Shown here one piece after another: positions 29,201-40,370 of a stretch of DNA of 64,000 nucleotides. Where the stretch lies: NCBI RefSeq assembly GCF_043380555.1, contig NC_091756.1, positions 8,821,507 to 8,885,506 on the forward strand, read 5' to 3'. Positions within the stretch are counted from its first letter, which is position 1. Every line of letters starts with the position of its first letter. A program made the translations under genes and the position numbers. The DNA comes from Nothobranchius furzeri. Lineage: Eukaryota; Chordata; Actinopteri; Cyprinodontiformes; Nothobranchiidae. The notes under the pieces were generated by a model that worked only from the letters and a program-made list of their open reading frames with translations, had not been told where the DNA came from and made no database searches.

Positions 29201-32200
29201 GATCTGAACGTTTCAAGATGATCGCACATTCCTATAGGGGGTCAAACCATGTCCCAAAGGTCACCGGATCTGGTGTCAATTTAAAGAAGTAGTCCAGTTA
29301 AACATTTGTGGGCTTATAACTTGGCTTCTGAATGTCCTAGAGAGATCAGGTTTGTTTTAATATACTCCAATCAACAGCCCCTACAACCACAAAAAGGAAT
29401 GGAGTCATTAGCACTTATGGTTTGTAAATGGCACCCGGAAATATGTTGCACGAAGCACAATTTCACATCATTCTGGGTCCATTTGTGTGAAAACAAGGTC
29501 CAATAAGGCTGAAACGTTACAGGAAGGTAGAATCTATTGAGTTGTAAAAGATCTGAACGTTTCATGATGATAGCACTTTCCTAAGGGGGTCAAACCTTGT
29601 CCCAAAGGTCACCGGGCCTGGTGTCAATTTAAAGAAGTAGTCAAGTTACACATTTGTGGGCTCATAACTTGGCTTCTGGATGTCCTAGAGAGATCAGGTT
29701 TGTTTTAATGTACTCCATTCAACAGCCCCTACAACCACAAAAAGGAATTGAGTCATTAGCACTTATGGTTTGTAAATGGCACCCAGAATTATGTTGCACG
29801 AAGCAAAATTTCACATCATTCTGGGTCCATTTGTGTGAAAACAAGGTCCAATCAGGCTGAAACGTTACAGGAAGGTAGAATCTATTGAGTTGTAAGTGAT
29901 CTGAACGTTTCATGATGATAGCACTTTCCTAAGGGGGTCAAACCATGTCCCAAAGGTCACCGGATCTTGTGTCACTTTAAAGAAGTAGTCCAGTTACACA
30001 TTTGTGGGCTTATAACTTGGCTTCTGAATGTCCTAGAGAGGTCAGGTTTGTTTTAGTGTACTCCAATAAACAGCCCCTACAACCACAAAAAGGAATGGAG
30101 TCATTAGCACTTATGGTTTGTAAATGGCACCCAGAATTATGTTGCACGAAGCACAATTTCACATCATTCTGGGTCCATTTGTGTGAAAACAAGGTCCAAT
30201 CAGGCTGAAACATTACAGGAAGGTAGAATCTATTAAGTTGTAAGTGATCTGAACGTTTCATGATGATAGCACTTCCCTAAGGGGGTCAAACCATGTCCCA
30301 AAGGTCACCGGATCTGGTGTCTAAAGAAGTAGTCCAGTTACAAATTTGTGGGCTTATAACTTGGCTTCTGAATGTCCTAGAGAGGTCAGGTTTGTTTTAG
30401 TATACTCCAATCAACAGCCCCTACAACCACAAAAAGGAATGGAGTCATTAGACTTATGGTTTTTAAATGGCACCCAGAATTATGTTGCACAAAGCACAAT
30501 TTCACATCATTCTGGGTTCATTTGTGTGAAAACAAGGTCCAATCAGGCTGAAACGTTACAGGAAGGTAGAATCTATTGCATTGTAAGTGATCTGAACGTT
30601 TCATGATGATAGCACATTCCTAAGGGGGTCAAACCATGTCCCAAAGGTCACCGGATCTGGTGTCAATTTAAAGAAGTAGTCCAGTTACACATTTGTGGGC
30701 TTAAACCTTGGCTTCTGAATGTCCTAGAGCGATCAGGTTTAATTTAGTGTACTCCAATCAACAGCCCCTACAACCACAAAAAGGAATGGAGACATTAGCA
30801 CTTATGGTTTTTAAATGGCACCCAGAATTATGTTGCACGAAGCACAATTTTACATCATTCTGGGTTCATTTGTGTAAAAACAAGGTCCAATCAGGCTGAA
30901 ACAATACAGGAAGGTAGAATCTATTGAGTTGTAAGTGATCTGAACGTTTCAAGATGATCGCACATTCCTATAGGGGGTCAAACCATGTCCCAAATGTCAC
31001 CGGGCCTGGTGTCACTTTAAAGAAGTAGTCCAGTTACACCTTTGTGGGCTTATAACTTGGCTTCTGAATGTCCTAGAGAGGTTAGGTTTGTTTTAGTGTA
31101 CTCCAATCAAAAGCCCCTACAACCACAAAAAGGAATGGAGTCATTAGCACTTATGGTTTGTAAATGGCACCCAGAATTACGTTGCACGAAGCACAATTTC
31201 ACATCATTCTGGGTTCATTTGTATGAAAACAAGGTCCAATCAGGCTGAAATGTTACAGGAAGGTAGAATCTATTGAGTTGTAAGTGATCTGAACGTTTCA
31301 TGATGATAGCACTTTCCTAAGGGGGTCAAACCATGTCCCAAAGGTCACCGGATCTGGTGTCAATTTAAAGAAGTAGTCCAGTTACACATTTGTGGGCTTA
31401 TAACTTGGCTTCTGAATGTCCTAGAGCGATCAGGTTTGTTTTAGTGTACTCCAATCAACAGCCCCTACAACCACAAAAAGGAATGGAGTCATTAGCACTT
31501 ATGGTTTTTAAATGGCACCCAGAATTATGTTGCACGAAGCACAATTTCACATCATTCTGGGTTCATTTGTGTAAAAACAAGGTCCAATCAGGCTGAAACA
31601 ATACAGGAAGGTAGAATCTATTGAGTTGTAAGTGATCTGAATGTTTCAAGATGATCGCACATTCCTATAGGGGGTCAAACCATGTCCCAAATGTCACCGG
31701 GCCTGGTGTCACTTTAAAGAAGTAGTCCAGTTACACCTTTGTGGGCTTATAACTTGGCTTCTGAATGTCCTAGAGAGGTTAGGTTTGTTTTAGTGTACTC
31801 CAATCAAAAGCCCCTACAACCACAAAAAGGAATGGAGTCATTAGCACTTATGGTTTGTAAATGGTACCCAGAATTACGTTGCACGAAGCACAATTTCACA
31901 TCATTCTGGGTTCATTTGTATGAAAACAAGGTCCAATAAGGCTGAAATGTTACAGGAAGGTAGAATCTATTGAGTTGTAAGTGATCTGAACGTTTCATGA
32001 TGATAGCACTTTCCTAAGGGGGTCAAACCATGTCCCAAAGGTCACCGGATCTGGTGTCAATTTAAAGAAGTAGTCCAGTTACACATTTGTGGGCTTATAA
32101 CTTGGCTTCTGAATGTCCTAGAGCGATCAGGTTTGTTTTAGTGTACTCCAATCAACAGCCCCTACAACCACAAAAAGGAATGGAGTCATTAGCACTTATG

Positions 32201-35200
32201 GTTTTTAAATGGCACCCAGAATTATGTTGCACGAAGCACAATTTCACATCATTCTGGGTTCATTTGTGTGAAAACAAGGTCCAATTGGCTTGAAACGTTA
32301 CAGGAAGGTAGAATCTATTGAGTTGTAAGTGATCTGAACGTTTCATGATGATAGCACTTTCCTAAGGGGGTCAAACCATGTCCCAAAGGTCACCGGATCT
32401 GGTGTCAATTTAAAGAAGTAGTCCAGTTACACATTTGTGGGCTTATAACTTGGCTTCTGAATGTCCTAGAGAGATCAGGTTTGTTTTAGTGTACTCCAAT
32501 CAACAGCCCCTACAACCACAAAAAGGAATGGAGTCATTAGCACTTATGGTTTGTAAATGGCACCCAGAATTATGTTGCACGAAGCACAATTTCACATCAT
32601 TCTGGGTCCATTTGTGTGAAAACAAGGTCCAATCAGGCTGAACCATTACAGGAAGGCAGAATCTATTAAGTTGTAAGTGATCTGAACGTTTCATGATGAT
32701 AGCACTTCCCTAAGGGGGTCAAACCATGTCCCAAAGGTCACCGGATCTGGTGTCTAAAGAAGTAGTCCAGTTACACATTTGTGGGCTTATAACTTGGCTT
32801 CTGAATGTCCTAGAGAGATCAGGTTTGTTTTAGTATACTCCAATCAACAGCCCCTACAACCACAAAAAGGAATGGAGTCATTAGCACTTATGGTTTGTAA
32901 ATGGCACCCAGAATTATGTTGCACGAAGCAAAATTTCACATCATTCTGGGTCCATTTGTGTGAAAACAAGGTCCAATCAGGCTGAAACGTTACAGGAAGG
33001 TAGAATCTATTGAGTTGTAAGTGATCTGAACGTTTCATGATGATAGCACTTTCCTAAGGGGGTCAAACCATGTCCCAAAGGTCACCGGATCTTGTGTCAC
33101 TTTAAAGAAGTAGTCCAGTTACACATTTGTGGGCTTATAACTTGGCTTCTGAATGTCCTAGAGAGGTCAGGTTTGTTTTAGTGTACTCCAGTCAACAGCC
33201 CCTACAACTACAAAAAGGAATGGAGTCATTAGCACTTATGGTTTGTAAATGGCACCCAGAATTATGTTGCACGAAGCACAATTTCACATCATTCTGGGTC
33301 CATTTGTGTGAAAACAAGGTCCAATCAGGCTGAAACATTACAGGAAGGTAGAATCTATTAAGTTGTAAGTGATCTGAACGTTTCATGATGATAGCACTTC
33401 CCTAAGGGGGTCAAACCATGTCCCAAAGGTCACCGGATCTGGTGTCTAAAGAAGTAGTCCAGTTACAAATTTGTGGGCTTATAACTTGGCTTCTGAATGT
33501 CCTAGAGAGATCAGGTTTGTTTTAGTATACTCCAATCAACAGCCCCTACAACCACAAAAAGGAATGGAGTGATTAGACTTATGGTTTTTAAATGGCACCC
33601 AGAATTATGTTGCACAAAGCACAATTTCACATCATTCTGGGTTCATTTGTGTGAAAACAAGGTCCAATCAGGCTGAAACGTTACAGGAAGGTAGAATCTA
33701 TTGCGTTGTAAGTGATCTGAACGTTTCATGATGATAGCACATTCCTAAGGGGGTCAAACCATGTCCCAAAGGTCACCGGATCTGGTGTCAATTTAAAGAA
33801 GTAGTCCAGTTACACATTTGTGGGCTTAAACCTTGGCTTCTGAATGTCCTAGAGCGATCAGGTTTGTTTTAGTGTACTCCAATCAACAGCCCCTACAACC
33901 ACAAAAAGGAATGGAGACATTAGCACTTATGGTTTTTAAATGGCACCCAGAATTATGTTGCACGAAGCACAATTTTACATCATTCTGGGTTCATTTGTGT
34001 AAAAACAAGGTCCAATCAGGCTGAAACAATACAGGAAGGTAGAATCTATTGAGTTGTAAGTGATCTGAACGTTTCAAGATGATCGCACATTCCTATAGGG
34101 GGTCAAACCATGTCCCAAATGTCACCGGGTCTGGTGTCACTTTAAAGAAGTAGTCCAGTTACACCTTTGTGGGCTTATAACTTGGCTTCTGAATGTCCTA
34201 GAGAGGTTATGTTTGTTTTAGTGTACTCCAATCAAAAGCCCCTACAACCACAAAAAGGAATGGAGTCATTAGCACTTATGGTTTGTAAATGGCACCCAGA
34301 ATTACGTTGCACGAAGCACAATTTCACATCATTCTGGGTTCATTTGTATGAAAACAAGGTCCAATCAGGCTGAAATGTTACAGGAAGGTAGAATCTATTG
34401 AGTTGTAAGTGATCTGAACGTTTCATGATGATAGCACTTTCCTAAGGGGGTCAAACCATGTCCCAAAGGTCACCGGATCTGGTGTCAATTTAAAGAAGTA
34501 GTCCAGTTACACATTTGTGGGCTTATAACTTGGCTTCTGAATGTCCTAGAGCGATCAGGTTTGTTTTAGTGTACTCCAATCAACAGCCCCTACAACCACA
34601 AAAAGGAATGGAGTCATTAGCACTTATGGTTTTTAAATGGCACCCAGAATTATGTTGCACGAAGCACAATTTCACCTCATTCTGGGTTCATTTGTGTAAA
34701 AACAAGGTCCAATCAGGCTGAAACAATACAGGAAGGTAGAATCTATTGAGTTGTAAGTGATCTGAATGTTTCAAGATGATCGCACATTCCTATAGGGGGT
34801 CAAACCATGTCCCAAATGTCACCGGGCCTGGTGTCACTTTAAAGAAGTAGTCCAGTTACACCTTTGTGGGCTTATAACTTGGCTTCTGAATGTCCTAGAG
34901 AGGTTAGGTTTGTTTTAGTGTACTCCAATCAAAAGCCCCTACAACCACAAAAAGGAATGGAGTCATTAGCACTTATGGTTTGTAAATGGCACCCAGAATT
35001 ACGTTGCACGAAGCACAATTTCACATCATTCTGGGTTCATTTGTATGAAAACAAGGTCCAATCAGGCTGAAATGTTACAGGAAGGTAGAATCTATTGAGT
35101 TGTAAGTGATCTGAACGTTTCATGATGATAGCACATTCCTATAGGGGGTCAAACCATGTCCCAAATGTCACCGGGCCTGGTGTCAATTTAAAGAAGTAGT

Positions 35201-36931
35201 CCAGTTACACCTTTGTGGGCTTATAACTTGGCTTCTGAATGTCCTAGAGAGGTTAGGTTTGTTTTAGTGTACTCCAATCAAAAGCCCCTACAACCACAAA
35301 AAGGAATGGAGTCATTAGCACTTATGGTTTGTAAATGGCACCCAGAATTACGTTGCACGAAGCACAATTTCACATCATTCTGGGTTCATTTGTATGAAAA
35401 CAAGGTCCAATCAGGCTGAAATGTTACAGGAAGGTAGAATCTATTGAGTTGTAAGTGATCTGAACGTTTCATGATGATAGCACTTTCCTAAGGGGGTCAA
35501 ACCATGTCCCAAAGGTCACCGGATCTGGTGTCAATTTAAAGAAGTAGTCCAGTTACACATTTGTGGGCTTATAACTTGGCTTCTGAATGTCCTAGAGAGA
35601 TCAGGTTTGTTTTAGTGTACTCCAATCAACAGCCCCTACAACCACAAAAAGGAATGGAGTCATTAGCACTTATGGTTTTTAAATGGCACCCAGAATTATG
35701 TTGCACGAAGCACAATTTCACATCATTCTGGGTTCATTTGTGTGAAAACAAGGTCCAATCAGGCTGAAACGTTACAGGAAGGTAGAATCTATTGAGTTGT
35801 AAGTGATCTGAACGTTTCATGATGATAGCACTTTCCTAAGGGGGTCAAACCATGTCCCAAAGGTCACCGGATCTGGTGTCAATTTAAAGAAGTAGTCCAG
35901 TTACACATTTGTGGGCTTATAACTTGGCTTCTGAATGTCCTAGAGAGATCAGGTTTGTTTTAGTGTACTCCAATCAACAGCCCCTACAACCACAAAAAGG
36001 AATGGAGTCATTAGCACTTATGGTTTGTAAATGGCACCCAGAATTATGTTGCACGAAGCACAATTTCACATCATTCTGGGTCCATTTGTGTGAAAACAAG
36101 GTCCAATCAGGCTGAAACATTACAGGAAGGCAGAATCTATTAAGTTGTAAGTGATCTGAACGTTTCATGATGATAGCACTTCCCTAAGGGGGTCAAACCA
36201 TGTCCCAAAGGTCACCGGATCTGGTGTCTAAAGAAGTAGTCCAGTTACACATTTGTGGGCTTATAACTTGGCTTCTGAATGTCCTAGAGAGATCAGGTTT
36301 GTTTTAGTATACTCCAATCAACAGCCCCTACAACCACAAAAAGGAATGGAGTCATTAGCACTTATGGTTTTTAAATGGCACCCAGAATTATGTTGCACGA
36401 AGCACAATTTCACATCATTCTGGGTTCATTTGTGTGAAAACAAGGTCCAATCAGGCTGAAACTTTACAGGAAGGTAGAATCTATTGAGTTGTAAGTGATC
36501 TGAACGTTTCATGATGATAGCACTTTCCTAAGGGGGTCAAACCATGTCCCAAATGTCACCGGATCTGGTGTCAATTTAAAGTAGTAGTCCAGTTACACAT
36601 TTGTGGGCTTATAACTTGGCTTCTGAATGTCGTAGAGAGGTCAGGTTTGTTTTAATGTACTCCAATCAACAGCCCCTACAACCACAAAAAGGAATGGAGT
36701 CATTAGCACTTATGGTTTGTAAATGGCACCCAGAATTATGTTGCACGAAGCAAAATTTCACATCATTCTGGGTTCATTTGTGTGAAAACAAGGTCCAATC
36801 AGGCAGAAACGTTACAGGAAGGTAGAATCTATTGAGTTGTAAGTGATCTGAACGTTTCATGATGATAGCACTTTCCTATAGGGGGTCAAACCATGTCCCA
36901 AAGGTCACCGGGCCTGGTTTCACTTTAAAGA
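26240..36931 (+). repeat. 348-bp satellite array (+ orientation)
   Basis: About 29 monomers of roughly 348 bp, not counting the 657-bp insertion at 26937-27593. Landmarks are CCTAGAGAGATCAGGTTTG, CAACAGCCCCTACAACCAC, GGCACCCAGAATTATGTTGC and GGGCTTATAACTTGGCTTC. Some monomers lack 4 bp (GGTGTCTAAAGAAG for GGTGTCAATTTAAAGAAG). The block about 29650-32770 is repeated about 3125 bp later (9 monomers). Each monomer carries an ORF of 60-74 codons in the + strand and often one of 64-83 codons in the minus strand; because 348 is divisible by 3, these recur in the same frame. I do not recognise the satellite family. Confidence 0.96.
26937..27593. mobile_element. 657-bp insertion with imperfect inverted termini (MITE-like)
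   Basis: Interrupts one 348-bp monomer exactly between GAATGTC and CTAGAGAG. The ends are imperfect inverted repeats: AGCCCCCTTCAGACAGGCCA at the left and, on the opposite strand, AGCCCTTTTAAGACTGACAT at the right. TCCGGA-type words recur in the outer parts. The interior holds a GC-rich stretch and, near 27330-27400, a GCGCCT...AGGCGC stem followed by (TTC)n, like the 3' tail of some fish LINE/SINE elements, so it may be composite. No transposase ORF and no clear target duplication were seen. It is probably a non-autonomous DNA transposon; the superfamily is unknown. Confidence 0.65.
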
Positions 36932-36952
36932 TCTGTGGTTCGGACCAGTGCT

Positions 36953-37128
36953 GGGATGCACCAAAAAATTTTTCGTGCGCCTCGGACCAACGTGGGCCGA
37001 ACGGCGGCCAAAAAGGGGCTCAAGTGGCAGAAGGCCGCAAATGAAGCCTGAGCTAAATTTTCACACTTTTGGGTCGCCGTTTGAATTCGGTTTGGCGTAG
37101 CCGCACGAAATTTGGGTTGGTGCATCCC
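36953..37128. mobile_element. 176-bp foldback element with long inverted repeats
   Basis: GGGATGCACCAA at 36953 pairs perfectly with TTGGTGCATCCC ending at 37128. The inverted similarity continues inward through a TTCG/TTTCGTGCG block for about 27-30 bp. It lies in a non-satellite gap (36932-37215), the rest of which is GC-richer unique sequence that I cannot identify. No clear target duplication. Confidence 0.6.
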
Positions 37129-37215
37129 GGCTACCATCTCATCGACGCACGTCGAAATCGATGCCGTCGGACCTTTTCGAGCGCCCTTACGGGACGCTTG
37201 TCCAAGCAGATATAG

Positions 37216-37885
37216 TCAGGTGTCTGGTTACACCTTTGTGGGCTTATAACTTGGCTTCTGAATATCCTAGAGATGTCAGGCTGGTTTTAAAATACTCCAA
37301 TGAATGGTTTGTATCTAGAACAGAATGAATGGAGTGGATAGGATGTACAGTTTTTAAATGGCACCCAGACCTATGTTGCACCAAGCACAAGTTCACATTA
37401 TTATGGGTCCAGTTCTCTGAAAAAAGCTTCAATCAGGCTGAAACATCACAGGAAGGTACAATCTATTGAGTTGTAAATGAATCATGTGTTTCATGATGAT
37501 AGCACATTCCTTAGGGGGTCAAATGTTGTCACAAAGGTCATTGGATCACTTCTTCTTTAAAGGTGTGGTTCGTAACACACCTTTGTGGGCTTATAACTTG
37601 GCTTCTGAATATCCTAGAGAGGTCATGTTGGTTTTAAAATGCTCCAATTAACTGCCCCTACTACCAGAAAAAGGAATGGAGTCATAAGCACTTATGGTCT
37701 TTAAATGGCACCCAGAATTATGTTGCACAAAGCACAATTTCACATATTTCTGGGTCCATTTGTGCGAAAACAAGTTCCAATAAGGCTGAAACATCACATG
37801 AACGTATAGTCTATGGAGTTGTAAGTGATCTGAAAGTTACCCTAACAGGGTCAAATGAAGTCACAAAGGTCACCAGACCTGAAAT
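37216..37885 (+). repeat. Diverged 348-bp satellite monomers
   Basis: Nearly two monomers that keep CCTTTGTGGGCTTATAACTT and GGCACCCAGA landmarks but carry many substitutions and small indels compared with the homogeneous array. Decayed edge monomers are expected where unequal exchange no longer reaches. Confidence 0.88.
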
Positions 37886-37889
37886 AGAG

Positions 37890-39010
37890 ACTCAATTTTG
37901 GTGCTTCTTCAAAAGTAACCCAAAATGGAGGCCTCCAATTTGGGTCTTCTTCTAAAGTAACCCAAAATCGAGGAAATGGAGGCCTCCATTTTGGGGCTTC
38001 TTCAAAAGTAACCCAAGATGGAGGCCTCCATTTTGGGGCTTCTTCTAAAGTAACCCAAACTGAATTTTTCAATTAAGGAAGCCTTCAATTTGGGTTACTT
38101 TCAACTACATGCAAAAGAAGCCCGAAATGTAGGCCTCCATTTTGGTGCTTCTTCAAAAGTAACCCAAAATGGAGGCCTCCAATTTTGTCTTCTTCTAAAG
38201 TAACCCAAAATGGAGGAAATGGAGGCCTCCATTTTGGGGCTTCTTCAAAAGTAACCCAAATTTGAGGCCTCCAATTTGGGTCTTCTTCTAAAGTAACCCA
38301 AAATGGAGGAAATGGAGGCCTCCATTTTGGGGCTTCTTCAAAAGTAACCCAAAATGGAGGCCTCCAATTTGGGTCTTCTTCTAAAGTAACCCAAAATGGA
38401 GGAAATGGAGGCCTCCATTTTGGGGCTTCTTCAAAAGTAACCCAAAATGGAGGCCTCCAATTTGGGTCTTCTTCTAAAGTAACCCAAAATGGAGGAAATG
38501 GAGGCCTCCATTTTGGGGCTTCTTCAAAAGTAACCCAAAATGGAGGCCGCCAATTTGGTTCTTCTTCTAAAGTAACTCAAAATCGAGGAAATGGAGGCCT
38601 CCATTTTGGGGCTTCTTCAAAAGTAACCCAAAATGGAGGCCTCCAATTTGGGTTTTCTTCTAAAGTAACACAAAATGGAGGAAATGGAGGCCTCCATTTT
38701 GGGGCTTCTTCAAAAGTAACCCAAAATGGAGGCCTCCAATTTGGGTCTTCTACTAAAGTAACCCAAACTGAATTCTTCAATTAATGAAGCATTCATTTTG
38801 GGCTACTTTTGAATGTTGTAAAAGTAGCCCAAAAGGAATTCATTTTGGTCTTTTTTTACAACATACAAAAGTAGCCCAAAAAGAGCCATTCATTTTGGGC
38901 TATTTTTCCATACATGCAAACGTAGCCCAAACGTAATTCTTCAATTAATGAAGCCTTCAATTTGGGTTACTTTCAACTACATGCAAAAGAAGCCCGAAAT
39001 GGAGTCTCCA
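37890..39010. repeat. Palindrome-bearing minisatellite, left block
   Basis: Composite unit of about 93 bp built from two related halves (about 42 and 51 bp), each ending in a CTTCTTC...AAAGTAACCC spacer. The longer half contains AAATGGAGGCCTCCATTT, a perfect 18-bp palindrome (for example 38217-38234). Five to six regular units lie at about 38160-38765; the edges (37890-38150 and 38766-39010) contain diverged pieces in both orientations, with TTCAATTAA(T/G)GAAGC and GTAGCCCAAA words. ORFs through it are repeat artefacts. Confidence 0.9.
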
Positions 39011-39055
39011 ATTTGGGCTTCTTGTCTTAATAGAAAATGAAGTAGCACAACATAG

Positions 39056-39297
39056 GAACAACATAGAAGAGCCACCTCCCCGGGACAGGACTCAGCAGTT
39101 CATCTGCATCAAAAGGACAAAGGTCACCCCAGGATGACAATGTTCACAGTTTGGACAGAGAGGACAGATGGTTTGAAAGAGGAGTGAAAGAAGCCATTTA
39201 CATCCACTGTGAGCAACCATCTTTGAAAAGAGGCGGTGGTTTACGACACCAACTGTCTGCCATCTATAATCCAGTTTTGAGATGCCTTCCCAGATGA
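39056..39297 (+). pseudogene. Penelope-like retroelement fragment (C-terminal GIY-YIG region), frameshifted
   Basis: Two adjacent + strand frames together read like the C-terminus of a fish Penelope-type reverse transcriptase/GIY-YIG protein. Frame one (39056-39130) has QHRRATSPGQDSAVHLH; frame two (39133-39297) has DRWFERGVKEAIYIH and SLKRGGGLRHQLS and ends at a TGA. The frame changes near 39130, where a few codons appear lost. A stop (TAG 39053-39055) lies just upstream. No reverse transcriptase core is present, so this is a dead 5'-truncated copy, which is the usual form of such elements. The family call rests on remembered motif patterns. Confidence 0.62.
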
Positions 39298-39640
39298 CTT
39301 AACGCCCACTCACATCTTGGCCCATCTGACCTCAGGAAATCACATGATAGGGTGGGGCCAGGTTTCACAATGAGCTCACCCGTAACTATGGCTGAATAGG
39401 TTCCACACCTGGGCTCATGTGATTATGCAGAAGATCATAGGGGGTCCTTTGTTCTGCGACCCAGGGGCCTCCTGTTGGCAGGGCACACCTGAAACTCCTC
39501 CTCCGGAAGGCATTCTTACCAAGTGCCTGAACCTCCTCAGTGGAGCAGCTCCACTGCCAGTTCCTCCTAGATGTCTGAACTCCTCAAAAAACTTCTTTAA
39601 ATATTCTCCTGCTTTGGTTAACCACTCCTGTTTGGAGGAT
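39298..39640. other. Non-satellite sequence, probably retroelement 3' tail and dispersed repeat
   Basis: Follows the Penelope-type stop codon and may include its 3' untranslated part; AATCACATGA and TCATGTGATT form an inverted pair around 39340-39425. The stretch about 39430-39600 resembles a dispersed repeat common in fish genomes, but I cannot name it. No credible gene. Confidence 0.35.
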
Positions 39641-39644
39641 TGGA

Positions 39645-39766
<122 letters not shown>

Positions 39767-39778
39767 TTGGGGGGGGGG

Positions 39779-40217
39779 ACTGGAGTCTCCATTTTGGGGC
39801 TTCTTCTAAAGTAACCCAAAATGGAGGCCTACATTTTGGGGTTTCTTCTAAAGTAACCCGAAATGTAGGCTCATTTTTGGTGCTTCTTCTAAAGTAACCC
39901 AAAATGTAGGCTCATTTTTGGTGCTTCTTCTAAAGTAACCCAAAATGGAGGCCTCAATTTTGGGGTTTCTTCTAAAGTAACCCAAAATGGAGTCTCCATT
40001 TTGGGTCTTCTTCTAAAGTAACCAGAACTGAATTTTTCAATTAAGGAAGCCTTCAATTTGGGTTACTTTCAACTACATGCAAAAGAAGCCCGAAATGGAG
40101 GCCTCCATTTTGGGACTTTTTCCAAAGTAACCCAAAATGGAGACTCCATTTTGGGGCTTCTTGTAAAGTAACCCAAGATGGAGGCCTCCATTTTGGGTCT
40201 TCTTCTAAAGTAACCCA
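39779..40217. repeat. Palindrome-bearing minisatellite, right block
   Basis: Same family as 37890-39010: AAAGTAACCCAAAATGGAGG-type units and a GGAGGCCTCCATTTTGG palindrome near 40095-40115. More diverged, and lacking the regular 93-bp alternation. It joins the satellite at AAC (about 40217-40220). Confidence 0.87.
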
Positions 40218-40370
40218 AACGTTTCATGATGATAGCACTTTCCTAAGGGGGTCAAACCATGTCCCAAAGGTCACCGGATCTGGTGTCAATTTAAAGAAGT
40301 AGTCCAGTTACACATTTGTGGGCTTATAACTTGGCTTCTGAATGTCCTAGAGAGGTCAAGTTTATTTTAC
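40218..40370 (+). repeat. Partial 348-bp satellite monomer (+ orientation)
   Basis: From GTTTCATGATGATAGCAC to GTTTATTTTA, matching the + array, and then abruptly followed by minus-orientation sequence (CCTTCTTGTAACGTTTCAG). The orientation switch at about 40368-40371 shares about 2 bp (TA). Confidence 0.9.

Noticed and set aside
37851..38780. ORFs with repeated WVTFEEAPKWRPPF-like units
   Set aside because: Periodic translation of the palindromic minisatellite; units in other frames and orientations give different peptides, and no gene structure is seen.
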